64,000 bases of DNA from Phycisphaerales bacterium Planc_01 (GTDB lineage: Bacteria > Planctomycetota > Phycisphaerae > Sedimentisphaerales > Anaerobacaceae). The stretch covers positions 1 to 64,000 of the forward strand of contig LVBB01000121.1 in NCBI GenBank assembly GCA_001603075.1, in the 5' to 3' direction. This document shows, piece after piece, positions 43,158-51,284 of this stretch. The notes beneath the pieces are model-generated. The model did not search any database. It worked only from the letters and a program-made list of their open reading frames with translations, and was not told where the DNA came from. Position 1 is the stretch's first letter; each line of letters begins with the position of its first letter. Position numbers and translations under genes: made by a program.

Positions 43158-44558
43158 CTATTCGATGCCGAGTTCCTTCTGGATCTTCTCCAGCGGCACG
43201 CCCTTGGTCTCGGGCATCATCGCGATCACCCAGATCAACTGGAGCACCATCATCCCGGCGTAGAAGGCAAAGACGCGCGCCCCCGCCTGACTGGCGCCGG
43301 GGGCGTCCGGGCGGCCCACCAGCATGGGGAAGGTCCACGAGATCGCCGCGCACATGAACCAGTGCGTGAACGAGCCCAGCGCCTGTCCTTTGGCGCGAAC
43401 CTGCGTCGGGAAGATCTCGCTGATGAACACCCAGATGACCGCGCCCTGTCCGAAGGCGTGCGAGGCGATGAACAGCAGGAAGCAAGCCAGGACGATCGCG
43501 CCGCCCCGCTCGGTGTGAAATGCCCACGCCACGGTGCCGAGGCTGAGAATGTAGCCCAGCGAGCCGACGAGCATGAGCTTCTTGCGGCCGAACTGGTCGA
43601 TGATCGCGATGGCCAGCATCGTAAAGACCAGGTTGGTCGCGCCGACGATCACGCTTTGCAGACGCGCGAAATCGGCGCTGGCGCCGGCCAGTTCGAAGAT
43701 CCGCGTCGAGTAGTAGAGCAGTGCGTTGATGCCCGAGAGCTGGTTGAAGGCGGCAATCAGAAAGGCCAGCAGAATGGGCTTCAGGTAGATCTTTCGGAAG
43801 AAGGGCTCGCCGATGCTGTGGTGGGCCAGCTCGATGGATTTCTGGATCTCCTGCATCTCCAAAGCCACATCCTCGGCGCCGAGTCGTTCCAGGATGCCGC
43901 GCGCTTCATCGGCGCGGCCCTGGGCCATCAGCCAGCGGGGGCTGGGCGGATTGCCCAGCAACAGCAAGAAGAACCCCGCCGCCGGGAAGGCCTCGATCCC
44001 GAACATCCAGCGCCATTCGATCTCACCGAGGTTCAGGGTCCCGATGATGTAGTTGGACAGAAAAGCCAGCAGGATGCCAAAGACGATGTTGAACTGGAAC
44101 AGGGCCACCAGGCGGCCCCGGCTGCGGGCCGGGGAGATCTCCGCGATGTAGATCGGCCCGACGACCGACGAGCCGCCGACCGCCAATCCGCCAAGGAACC
44201 GCGCGATCACGAACGACCACCAGTCCCACGCGAAGGCGCTGCCGACGGCCGAAACGAAATACAGCACAGCCAGCAGGCTCAGCGTCTTGCGACGTCCGAG
44301 GACATCCGACGGTTTGCTGCTCAGCCACGCGCCGAGGATCGTGCCGATCAGGGCGCTGGCGGTGGTGCATCCGTGCCAGAAGCCCGGCTTGCCCATGAAG
44401 GCAAGGCCGCTCATGCCGGCCGCCAGCGAGTCATACGTGCCCGCGAACAACTCCTGGAGCGTCTGCTCGGCGCCCGAGATCACGGCGGTGTCGAAACCGA
44501 ACAGCAAACCTCCGAGGGAGGCCACAACGGCGCTTCTGAGCAGCAGGTCCTTCTTCAT
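43158..44558 (-). CDS. MFS sugar:proton symporter family transporter
   Basis: The 466-residue protein has 12 membrane segments and the sugar porter signatures: GGLLFGFDTAVISGAEQTLQ in helix 1, RFLGGLAVGGSSVVGPIYIAEISPA after helix 4, PESPRWL-like NPPSPRWLMAQGR, FNQLSGINALLYYSTRIF in helix 7 and PETKG near the C-terminus. It resembles XylE/GalP-type proton-coupled importers of hexoses or pentoses. AGGAGATC precedes the ATG. The neighbouring convergent propeller suggests saccharide use, but no specificity can be read. Confidence 0.92.
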   Translation of the reverse strand: MKKDLLLRSAVVASLGGLLFGFDTAVISGAEQTLQELFAGTYDSLAAGMSGLAFMGKPGFWHGCTTASALIGTILGAWLSSKPSDVLGRRKTLSLLAVLYFVSAVGSAFAWDWWSFVIARFLGGLAVGGSSVVGPIYIAEISPARSRGRLVALFQFNIVFGILLAFLSNYIIGTLNLGEIEWRWMFGIEAFPAAGFFLLLLGNPPSPRWLMAQGRADEARGILERLGAEDVALEMQEIQKSIELAHHSIGEPFFRKIYLKPILLAFLIAAFNQLSGINALLYYSTRIFELAGASADFARLQSVIVGATNLVFTMLAIAIIDQFGRKKLMLVGSLGYILSLGTVAWAFHTERGGAIVLACFLLFIASHAFGQGAVIWVFISEIFPTQVRAKGQALGSFTHWFMCAAISWTFPMLVGRPDAPGASQAGARVFAFYAGMMVLQLIWVIAMMPETKGVPLEKIQKELGIE

Positions 44559-44750
44559 GCGTCGATCTCCTGACCTTCACAGACGTCCATCCGATCCCAA
44601 ACGCCGGAAAGATTAGCAGATCGTCGGCCGCGCGACCAGCGGCAACCTCGTGGAATGTCCATCGCCATACTACCGTTACCGCAGGTGCGACTGCGGCCTT
44701 TAGTGGGTAGAGCAGGAAGGCAACGAACCGTCGTTTTGGGAGATTGGACG

Positions 44751-44951
44751 ATGAAACGCACGCTTCTGATCGCAGTCGTATGCACCGCCGCCCTGGCTCT
44801 GAGCGGTTGCATGTCTTTCCGCTACGAGGAGCACCACAGCCACCGCCGGCCCCGCGTCGTACACGCGCCGGTCGTCACGGTCGTCGAGGTCGTCCCCGCC
44901 CCGCCGGGGCGACCGCATCGGCCCGGCCCACATCGCGGTCATCGTCGCTGA
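44751..44951 (+). CDS. Small His/Arg/Pro-rich lipoprotein
   Basis: This 66-residue product has a clean lipoprotein signal (MKRTLLIAVVCTAALALSGC, lipobox LSGC at 17-20). The mature peptide of 46 residues is rich in histidine, arginine and proline (EEHHSHRRPR ... RPHRPGPHRGHRR). It could bind metal ions or anionic envelope polymers; no family is recognised. GGGAG lies about 10 bases before the ATG. Confidence 0.6.
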   Translation: MKRTLLIAVVCTAALALSGCMSFRYEEHHSHRRPRVVHAPVVTVVEVVPAPPGRPHRPGPHRGHRR

Positions 44952-45064
44952 CCGAGGGCCGCAGGGTGAACCACGCACACCATTGGTGCCTCGATTGCGT
45001 GTGGAGCACGCCCTGCGGTGGACAGGGCCGTCCCCCAATGGCGGCGGCCCCCATCCAGGCGCGG

Positions 45065-45838
45065 TCAGCTTGCGAGAAAGAAGAGAAGAGCGGCCAGTAC
45101 GGAAATGACGCCGGCGCAGACGGTCAAGGCCAGCGCGAGTGTCCAGGCATAGCGCCGGTTCATCTTCGAGATCACATACTTGAGATAGCGGTCGCTGGCG
45201 GCAAACGTCCGGCTCATCTGAAGAATGCCTTCGGTGTTGCTGATCGTGTTGTGATTGAGCCGGTCGAGCGTTCCCTTGAACTTGACGAAGCTCTCGGCCA
45301 GTTGCACGTCGGTGTCGGCAGCGGCCGCGAGCTGATGGTTGATCGAGGTCAGCATCTCGGTCTGACGGGCCGTCTGCTGCGGAATCTGTCCCACCGCATC
45401 GATGAATTGTTGGTCCTTCAGGGATGTGGTGCGCATCTGTTCGAGCAGACGCGTGGTCAACTGCCGCTGGTTCTCCACCGACGCCGGCAGGCTTTCCAGG
45501 GACTTGGGCAGGTCCCGCACGCGGTCCATCAACTCCTCGTGCTGGGCGAGCTGGCAGTTCAGGTGCTCGTTGATCTGCCGAAGCTGGTCCACCAGGCGGT
45601 TGATGCCCTCATGAAGCTTCTCGGCGGGGTCACGATGGTCCAACGAGGTGACGGGATTGACCACGACCGGACCGCTCGCAGCGTTGGTCGAGCGAGCGTC
45701 CGAGAAATCGCCGTCGGCATCGAACCCACAGGCGATCAGCCCGTCGTCGTTCAACGCCGGCTCGCAACAGCCCGCCTCTTCATAGCGATGAGACCGCAGC
45801 CAACTGCTCGTTCCCGTCAGAATCTCTTTCAACGTCAT
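45065..45838 (-). CDS. Tail-anchored coiled-coil protein of unknown function
   Basis: The 257-residue protein has a low-complexity N-terminus with CC at residues 24-25. A long amphipathic helical region (about 70-215) with heptad-like leucines and many glutamines (LVDQLRQINEHLNCQLAQHEELMD) follows. One C-terminal membrane helix (WTLALALTVCAGVISVLAALLFFLA) ends the protein. No signal peptide is present, so it is probably anchored with its coiled coil in the cytoplasm. No known family is recognised. The repeated short helices recall methyl-accepting or RmuC-like coiled coils, but no signature is present. Confidence 0.7.
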   Translation of the reverse strand: MTLKEILTGTSSWLRSHRYEEAGCCEPALNDDGLIACGFDADGDFSDARSTNAASGPVVVNPVTSLDHRDPAEKLHEGINRLVDQLRQINEHLNCQLAQHEELMDRVRDLPKSLESLPASVENQRQLTTRLLEQMRTTSLKDQQFIDAVGQIPQQTARQTEMLTSINHQLAAAADTDVQLAESFVKFKGTLDRLNHNTISNTEGILQMSRTFAASDRYLKYVISKMNRRYAWTLALALTVCAGVISVLAALLFFLAS

Positions 45839-46213
45839 TCGCTGTGCTCCTAACCCCGAGACTTATTCCTTCGTCGCTGCCAGGATCGCGACCTGTCAGC
45901 GGCGAGATTCTCATCGGATTGCCGTTCGGTTTCTCTTGAGCGAATATCCACCTCCCGGCCCAGCACCGCCGGCTACCGCGATTTCCAGGCCACAATCGCC
46001 GCTTTTTCCCGTGCGATTTCTCCGCGATGTCACGCCGAGATCGCCGAGAGAGCCTCTGGAAGGCTCCCTTGCCGTCGGAACAGCTATCACTCCTGCAAAC
46101 GGACGTTTTTTAGGACGTGACAGCGGCCGCCAGCGAGGCCCTTGTACGGCTCGGCGGAAACGGTACAATACCGCCCGAATGCACAACTGTCGGCCATTAG
46201 GAGACATACGAAG
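45839..46213 (+). other. Divergent intergenic region upstream of the FAH gene
   Basis: The 375 bases between the tail-anchored protein gene and the fumarylacetoacetate-hydrolase gene contain a GAGCCT-CTGGA-AGGCTC hairpin near 46050 and the promoter at 46142-46169. No gene can be supported. Confidence 0.5.
46142..46169 (+). promoter_or_regulatory. Promoter of the FAH-family gene
   Basis: TTGTAC (46142-46147), 16 bases and TACAAT (46164-46169), 45 bases before the ATG. AGGAG at 46199 is the ribosome site. Confidence 0.45.
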
Positions 46214-47161
46214 ATGAAGCTGGTGACGTATCGACGCAACGGGGTGGTTTCCTGCGGCCTCGCGACGGATCGCGGCGTCGTGGATATTCCGTCGGCCTGG
46301 CCCAATCGGGATGGCCCGCAGAGCGTCATGGACATTCTCCGGCGAGGCTCAGCCTGTCTGGACGTTCTGGCACGGCTGGCCCAGACCAAGGAAGCGGTCC
46401 CGCTCGACGCGGTGACACTGCTGCCTCCCCTGCCGCAGCCGGGCAAGCTCCTGGCCCTGGCCGGCAACTACGCCGAGCACATCAAGGAGGCGTCGCAGAG
46501 TCGGGGCTTTGAACTGGGCCTGTCCGACTCGCCGCGCTGGACCACTGTGCCGCGACCGTTCCTGATGCCGGCCAACGTCGTCTGCGGACCGGGCGAGACG
46601 ATCCCCTGGCCCGCCTACAGCAAACAGATCGACTATGAGCTTGAGCTGGCCGTCGTGATCGGGAGCAAGGCGAAATGCGTCGGCGCCGACCGCGCCCTGG
46701 ACTGCATTGCAGGGTACATGATCGCCAACGACGTCTCCGCCCGCAGCGTGACATTCAAGGAGGGCCGGGGCAAACGGCCGTGGGACGAGTTCTACGACTG
46801 GCTGGGTGGCAAGTGGGCCGACGGCTTCCTGCCCACGGGGCCGTATCTGGTCACGAAGGACGAGGTTGCCGACGTCCAGAACCTGCACATGGTCCTGAAG
46901 GTCAACGGGCAGGTCCGCCAGGACGCCAATTCCTCGCAGATGATCTACCCCGTCGCGGATATCGTCTCGTTCCTGAGCCATCTGATGACGCTGGAGCCGG
47001 GCGATGTGATCTGCACGGGCACCCCGTCCGGCGTGGCCATCGCCACCGGCAACTTCCTCCAGGCCGGCGACGTGATCGAAGGCGCCATCGACGGGCTCGG
47101 GACCCTCACCAACACGCTGGGCCCGCGTCCCGAGACGTTCTACGAGCCGCTGAAGCGGTAG
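46214..47161 (+). CDS. Fumarylacetoacetate hydrolase family protein
   Basis: The 315-residue protein has a short N-terminal domain and the FAH catalytic fold. LLALAGNYAEHIKEA carries the first catalytic histidine, DYELELAVVIG the two metal-binding glutamates, and ANDVSARSV the metal-binding aspartate. VSFLSHLMTLEPGDVICTGTPSGVA is the family signature. The family hydrolyses or isomerises C-C bonds of 2-oxo acids, as in aromatic or sugar-acid catabolism (for example 2-keto-3-deoxy acids). No aromatic pathway is nearby, so a sugar-acid substrate is a reasonable guess. Confidence 0.92.
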   Translation: MKLVTYRRNGVVSCGLATDRGVVDIPSAWPNRDGPQSVMDILRRGSACLDVLARLAQTKEAVPLDAVTLLPPLPQPGKLLALAGNYAEHIKEASQSRGFELGLSDSPRWTTVPRPFLMPANVVCGPGETIPWPAYSKQIDYELELAVVIGSKAKCVGADRALDCIAGYMIANDVSARSVTFKEGRGKRPWDEFYDWLGGKWADGFLPTGPYLVTKDEVADVQNLHMVLKVNGQVRQDANSSQMIYPVADIVSFLSHLMTLEPGDVICTGTPSGVAIATGNFLQAGDVIEGAIDGLGTLTNTLGPRPETFYEPLKR

Positions 47162-47172
47162 CCCGACGCGCC

Positions 47173-47793
47173 CTATCCTGCCGGTGCAGGCGACAGGATG
47201 GGGCCGAGCCACTGGGACAGGCCGGAGAGCGTCATCTGCACCGCCACCGCCGTAACGATCAGACCCGTGATGCGGATCAGCGGACCAAAGGCGTGAAGCC
47301 GTTCGAGAATCCGACCGATCCACAGCGACATCAGCATGACCAGGAAATTGACGGCCAGCGCCACGGTCAATGATATCATCGTGATGGCGATACCCTGCGT
47401 TGCGGCAAACGAAATAGCGGCCGTGATGGTGCCCGGACCGGCGATCAGCGGCGCCGCCAGCGGAACGATCGAGATATCCGTGGCCCGGTGAAAATCCTGC
47501 TCGTAGAACCGCCCTTTCCGGACGGCCGTCAAGCCGATGATGAACAGGATCACGCCGCCCGCCACCTGCAGGGAGTAGATCTCGACGCGAAACACCTCGT
47601 GCAGCAGGAAGTGGCCGATGCCGGAGAGCACCAGCAGGATCACCAACGCCACCGACGAGGCTGTCACCGAGACCTTTAACAATTCCGCCCGCGAGTACGG
47701 CGGGTCCATGGACGACAGAAGGAAGACCTTGCTGGGCGGATTGATCAACGCCAGAAAGTACAGCGACGTCTGTACGAATGCCTCCGCGCTCAT
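47173..47793 (-). CDS. MarC-family integral membrane protein
   Basis: The 206-residue product has six membrane helices in the MarC/NAAT pattern: FLALINPPSKVFLLSSM in helix 1, GGVILFIIGLTAVRKG in helix 3, then IVPLAAPLIAGPGTITAAISF and the closing ITGLIVTAVAVQMTLSGL. The family has been linked to amino-acid or small-molecule efflux, but its function is not settled. An ATG at 47793 is chosen over a TTG two codons upstream. It ends 11 bases from the convergent FAH gene. Confidence 0.9.
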   Translation of the reverse strand: MSAEAFVQTSLYFLALINPPSKVFLLSSMDPPYSRAELLKVSVTASSVALVILLVLSGIGHFLLHEVFRVEIYSLQVAGGVILFIIGLTAVRKGRFYEQDFHRATDISIVPLAAPLIAGPGTITAAISFAATQGIAITMISLTVALAVNFLVMLMSLWIGRILERLHAFGPLIRITGLIVTAVAVQMTLSGLSQWLGPILSPAPAG

Positions 47794-47996
47794 ACGCAAT
47801 GTCCGAGATTCCCGTTCCTGTCCGAACGACCATCACCTTGTTGACGATACACGTTGTCGCGTACAATCACACGGTCCCGGTCCGATGTCAACTGGAAAGC
47901 CATCCTTTCGCTCGCCACCGACACGGAGAATCCTGGACAATCGGGGACGACGCCTGTGGCCTCGGGGCCGAGCGGCGTCAAACAGGCGGGAGAATC

Positions 47997-49400
47997 TCAA
48001 CTCATCCGGAGCAACATCTCACAGAGGAAGTCCTCGACAATCAGTTCCAGTGCGATGGGCAGCAGGACCAAGCTGGCCGTCAGCCACCGCTGTCCCAGCC
48101 GGCCAGTAACCCAGGATGGCCTTCGTCCGTGAACGGGCAAGAGCCCCGAGAAATGCCGAGATCCAACAGGCGCCAACTGCGCACCAGCCGACTCTCTTGC
48201 TTCCTGTGCCGAGCGCTGCGATAGGCTGGTCAGCCCTTCGAACAGGATGAACACAGGCATTACCACAAGCCAGTTCACCCAATCCGACAATTGTGTCAGC
48301 AGCCCGCACACGATGAGAAATGCGCCGACTCGTGGCCAGAGCAGGCCAGAGGTATCGGATCGGGCCAACACATGGCGGCCGAACCGGACGCCGTGCAGGG
48401 ACCAGAGTCTCGTCACGACACCCGCGACGACCAGCGCAGAACCAACGGCCGCATACGGCGAAATCGGCTCGTGGAACGGCAGCAACTCGTGGGGTTTCTC
48501 CCCGTCAACCACGTTCTCAACGATACACACAGCGATGAGCAAAGAGACCACGAGATACCGTGCTCTGACGAGCAGGGGCAGAACAACTTCGCGACCCCGT
48601 CTTCGCCACAGCCCCCGAAGTCTGGCCAGCGATAGCGCACCCAGGACCAGCACGCCGTAGCTCTTCATGAAAAGGAGCAACTTTCCGGCGCCTTCGGAGA
48701 TACCCATGCCGACCGGCAAGCCGACAATCCCGGCCCACACGAGCCATCCCTCGAACGGCAAAGGGCGATCTGCCCATTTCCATTTGCGGATGAGGCGCAT
48801 CCCCAGCCAACCGGCGAGCAGGCCTATGGCCGCACCCGTCAGGACGTCCGAAGGATAGTGGGCCAGTGACGTGACTCTCAGAGCGGCCACCCCGCCGGCG
48901 GCGCCGAGCAGCGCCGCACCCAGCGGCCACACCAGCGTCGGCGCCACCGCACCCGCTACGGCGAACACCGACGCCGCATCACCTGAGGGGAAGGACAAAT
49001 GACGGGAGGTCTTCTGCAGTGGAACGCCCGCCTTCTGTGCCTTCAAAACCGAATAGGGTCGGGCCCGGCCGACGGCCAACTTCAGCGGAGTCACAGCCGC
49101 CCCGACAATAATGAGGGCCAGGATGGCGCCCAGGACGTCACGCCGTCGCCCGCAAGCCGCAAACCAAGCCAACAGCAGCCATATCAGGACCCATGCTTTG
49201 CCCAGCCAGGTGAACAGCTCCACCCAGAGGTTGTCATCCGGGTCTATCCCGCGATCGACCACCCATGAGATGGCTCTTTGGTCGAGCCCCGCCCATGAAG
49301 CCAGGGCGGCCACCGACAGAATGAACGCCAGCCCCAGGAAGAAGCGGTTCCAGCGCAGAGCAACCGGTTCGGACGACAAAGACGACGAAGATAACATCAT
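47997..49400 (-). CDS. PAP2 phosphatase fused to a C-terminal membrane domain
   Basis: The 467-residue protein starts with a PAP2/lipid phosphatase core: KLAVGRARP, SFPSGDAAS and SLAHYPSDVLTG, with catalytic histidine in the last two motifs partly changed (SFPSGD has Asp where PSGH is usual). This is followed by about 230 residues with five or six more membrane helices, part of which (VAGVVTRLWSLHGVRFGRHV ... LLWPRVGAFLIVCGLLTQLS) faintly recalls isoprenylcysteine methyltransferase-like proteins. It probably acts on polyprenyl or phosphatidate phosphate. Its ATG overlaps the stop of the upstream ArnT-like gene (ATGA), implying a shared lipid-glycan pathway. Confidence 0.8.
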   Translation of the reverse strand: MMLSSSSLSSEPVALRWNRFFLGLAFILSVAALASWAGLDQRAISWVVDRGIDPDDNLWVELFTWLGKAWVLIWLLLAWFAACGRRRDVLGAILALIIVGAAVTPLKLAVGRARPYSVLKAQKAGVPLQKTSRHLSFPSGDAASVFAVAGAVAPTLVWPLGAALLGAAGGVAALRVTSLAHYPSDVLTGAAIGLLAGWLGMRLIRKWKWADRPLPFEGWLVWAGIVGLPVGMGISEGAGKLLLFMKSYGVLVLGALSLARLRGLWRRRGREVVLPLLVRARYLVVSLLIAVCIVENVVDGEKPHELLPFHEPISPYAAVGSALVVAGVVTRLWSLHGVRFGRHVLARSDTSGLLWPRVGAFLIVCGLLTQLSDWVNWLVVMPVFILFEGLTSLSQRSAQEARESAGAQLAPVGSRHFSGLLPVHGRRPSWVTGRLGQRWLTASLVLLPIALELIVEDFLCEMLLRMS

Positions 49401-51073
49401 TGCTGCTCCAGGTTCCGCAATAGAACCAGCACCTCAACGTACTTGCCCTTGGAGTAGTTGAAGCCTTTCACAGCGGACAACTCTTCGACAGGCAATTGCC
49501 CCAGTTCCTCTCGAATCTGATCCAATCGATCCCGGGGTATGACCAGGATTCCGGGGCCCGGACGAACGGTCCATTCGAGCACGCCTTCCGGACTATTCAG
49601 GTACTCAATGGTCCGGCCAAGATAGAAATTCAGGGTCGGCTCACCATACTTGTAGGCCGAGACGGGTACGCCCGGCCCGGTGCGGGTGTTCACCGCGTGC
49701 GCCAGGGCCGGTGAAATCTTCACTTGCTCCAGGGCCGGCAATACACCGGCCTGGAGCGGCACTTGAAACGCGGCCATTCCAACGATCAGAATGACGGCGC
49801 TTCGCTGCACCCGGTCGGCAAGGTGTTCACGGATCGCCAGCACGGCCATGGCCAACACTACCAGGCCACCCACCGCGCCCCACCCGCGCAGGCCCGGGAC
49901 CGCCACGAACCACGGGCCGATCATCAACCCCAGCCCGATGGCGCCGGCAACCGGGCCGAAGAACCATACGCCCCCACGCAGCCAGTTCCTATCACGCGAG
50001 GTCAGGAGACCGGTCCGAGCCGCAGCGATGGTCCCGGCCACAATGAGGGCCAGGGCCGGCCAGATAAATACGATGTAGTGCGGCAGTTTCGTCGCCGCCA
50101 GACTCATCGCGACAAACGGCGGCAGGATCCAGCCCAGGAACAGTCGCCTGCCGGACGGTCCCCCGATTCTCCCGCCGGCCAATGCAGACAACGCGCCGGG
50201 CAGGTGGAGAGTCCACGGGAAAAACCCACCGATGACCACGGGAATATAGTAAGGCAAATAGAGAAGGAAGTTGCCGCCATGATGCTCCATCGGCCTCAGG
50301 GCCCGCCCGATCACATGCCGGCCGATGAACACGCGAAGGAACTCGCCCTCCGTCGCGGCGCTGGCCGGTACGGCCCAGGCACAGAAGATGACTCCGCCGA
50401 TGACGACGCTGGCGGCGATCAGCGCGAATGACGCCGGCCGGACCGTTGGTTCCTTCCGCTCCAACAGGAGGACCGTCAGGATGGCCAGCGCCGGCATCAG
50501 CCCCATCGGTCCTTTCACCAGCATCGCAAGACCCGTCAACAGACCGATCCCGATCGCATGGGCCGGGCGGATCCCACCCTGTCGCGTGCCGGCAAAGACC
50601 GCCATCGCACCGATCGTGAATGGCAGCAGGATGGCATCCGACGTAGCCGCCGCACCGATCACGAGCATCTGCAATGTGGACGCCAGGATCACCATGGCCC
50701 ACAGCCCCGCTTGGCGCCCGAGCAAACGGCGGCCGATACCGAATGTCACGCCACAAGTTACGGCGGTGCCGAGAATGCCGAACAGGCGGCAGGCCAACTC
50801 CGTCGGCCCCAGGACGCGGATCGCCAGCGCCATCAGCCAGTAGGTCAGCACCGGCTTGTCGGGCCAGGTCTCGCCGTTGAAGGTGATGGCCATGTAGTTG
50901 CCCGAATCGAGCATCTCGACGGCGGCTCGGGCGAACCGAGGCTCATCGCGATCCCACAGCGTCGTGCGACTGCCGAGCAGCAGGTAACTCCCGAGAATCA
51001 CCAGCAGTCCCGCGGCCACAACCACCCACTCTTTTTCAGAAACCCATCGTGTCTTCGTGAATGCCGGTGCCAT
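49397..51073 (-). CDS. ArnT/PMT-like glycosyltransferase family 39 protein
   Basis: The ATG at 51073 follows AGGAAG and gives 558 residues. The first periplasmic loop has LWDRDEPRFARAAVEMLDSG, the Asp-Glu motif of ArnT-type and protein-mannosyl-type GT-C enzymes, then WPDKPVLTYWLMAL. About a dozen membrane segments follow, and the C-terminal soluble domain is about 130 residues (VSAYKYGEPTLNFYLGRTIEYL). These enzymes transfer a sugar from a polyprenyl-phosphate donor to lipid A or other acceptors on the outer face of the inner membrane. The coupled PAP2 gene could recycle the polyprenyl carrier. Confidence 0.9.
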   Translation of the reverse strand: MAPAFTKTRWVSEKEWVVVAAGLLVILGSYLLLGSRTTLWDRDEPRFARAAVEMLDSGNYMAITFNGETWPDKPVLTYWLMALAIRVLGPTELACRLFGILGTAVTCGVTFGIGRRLLGRQAGLWAMVILASTLQMLVIGAAATSDAILLPFTIGAMAVFAGTRQGGIRPAHAIGIGLLTGLAMLVKGPMGLMPALAILTVLLLERKEPTVRPASFALIAASVVIGGVIFCAWAVPASAATEGEFLRVFIGRHVIGRALRPMEHHGGNFLLYLPYYIPVVIGGFFPWTLHLPGALSALAGGRIGGPSGRRLFLGWILPPFVAMSLAATKLPHYIVFIWPALALIVAGTIAAARTGLLTSRDRNWLRGGVWFFGPVAGAIGLGLMIGPWFVAVPGLRGWGAVGGLVVLAMAVLAIREHLADRVQRSAVILIVGMAAFQVPLQAGVLPALEQVKISPALAHAVNTRTGPGVPVSAYKYGEPTLNFYLGRTIEYLNSPEGVLEWTVRPGPGILVIPRDRLDQIREELGQLPVEELSAVKGFNYSKGKYVEVLVLLRNLEQQ

Positions 51074-51131
51074 GACTTCCTGCTCATGCCTTGAACGGAT
51101 AGATGGAGATTCGGTGCCCCGTGTTGCCGTT

Positions 51132-51160
51132 AGCATAGCGAAACACATGCCGCTTGACAA
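51132..51160 (-). promoter_or_regulatory. Promoter of the glycosyltransferase-PAP2 operon
   Basis: On the minus strand TTGTCA (51160-51155), 17 bases and TATGCT (51137-51132), 58 bases before the ATG. Confidence 0.55.
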
Positions 51161-51284
51161 GCGTCAGAGCGCCACAGCGGACTCACGCCAGCAAAACGTG
51201 TGGACAGATGGCGGATGCTCCGATACGCTGTTCGCGTGCCTCTCGTGGCGGATCATGAAGTCCTGTCTTGAAAGGGTGGTTTCG

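Noticed and set aside
44952-45064. Imperfect inverted repeat CCGCAGGG ... CCCTGCGG as a small RNA or terminator
   Set aside because: The stem has a bulge, the loop is long and there is no T-run on either strand; support is too weak.
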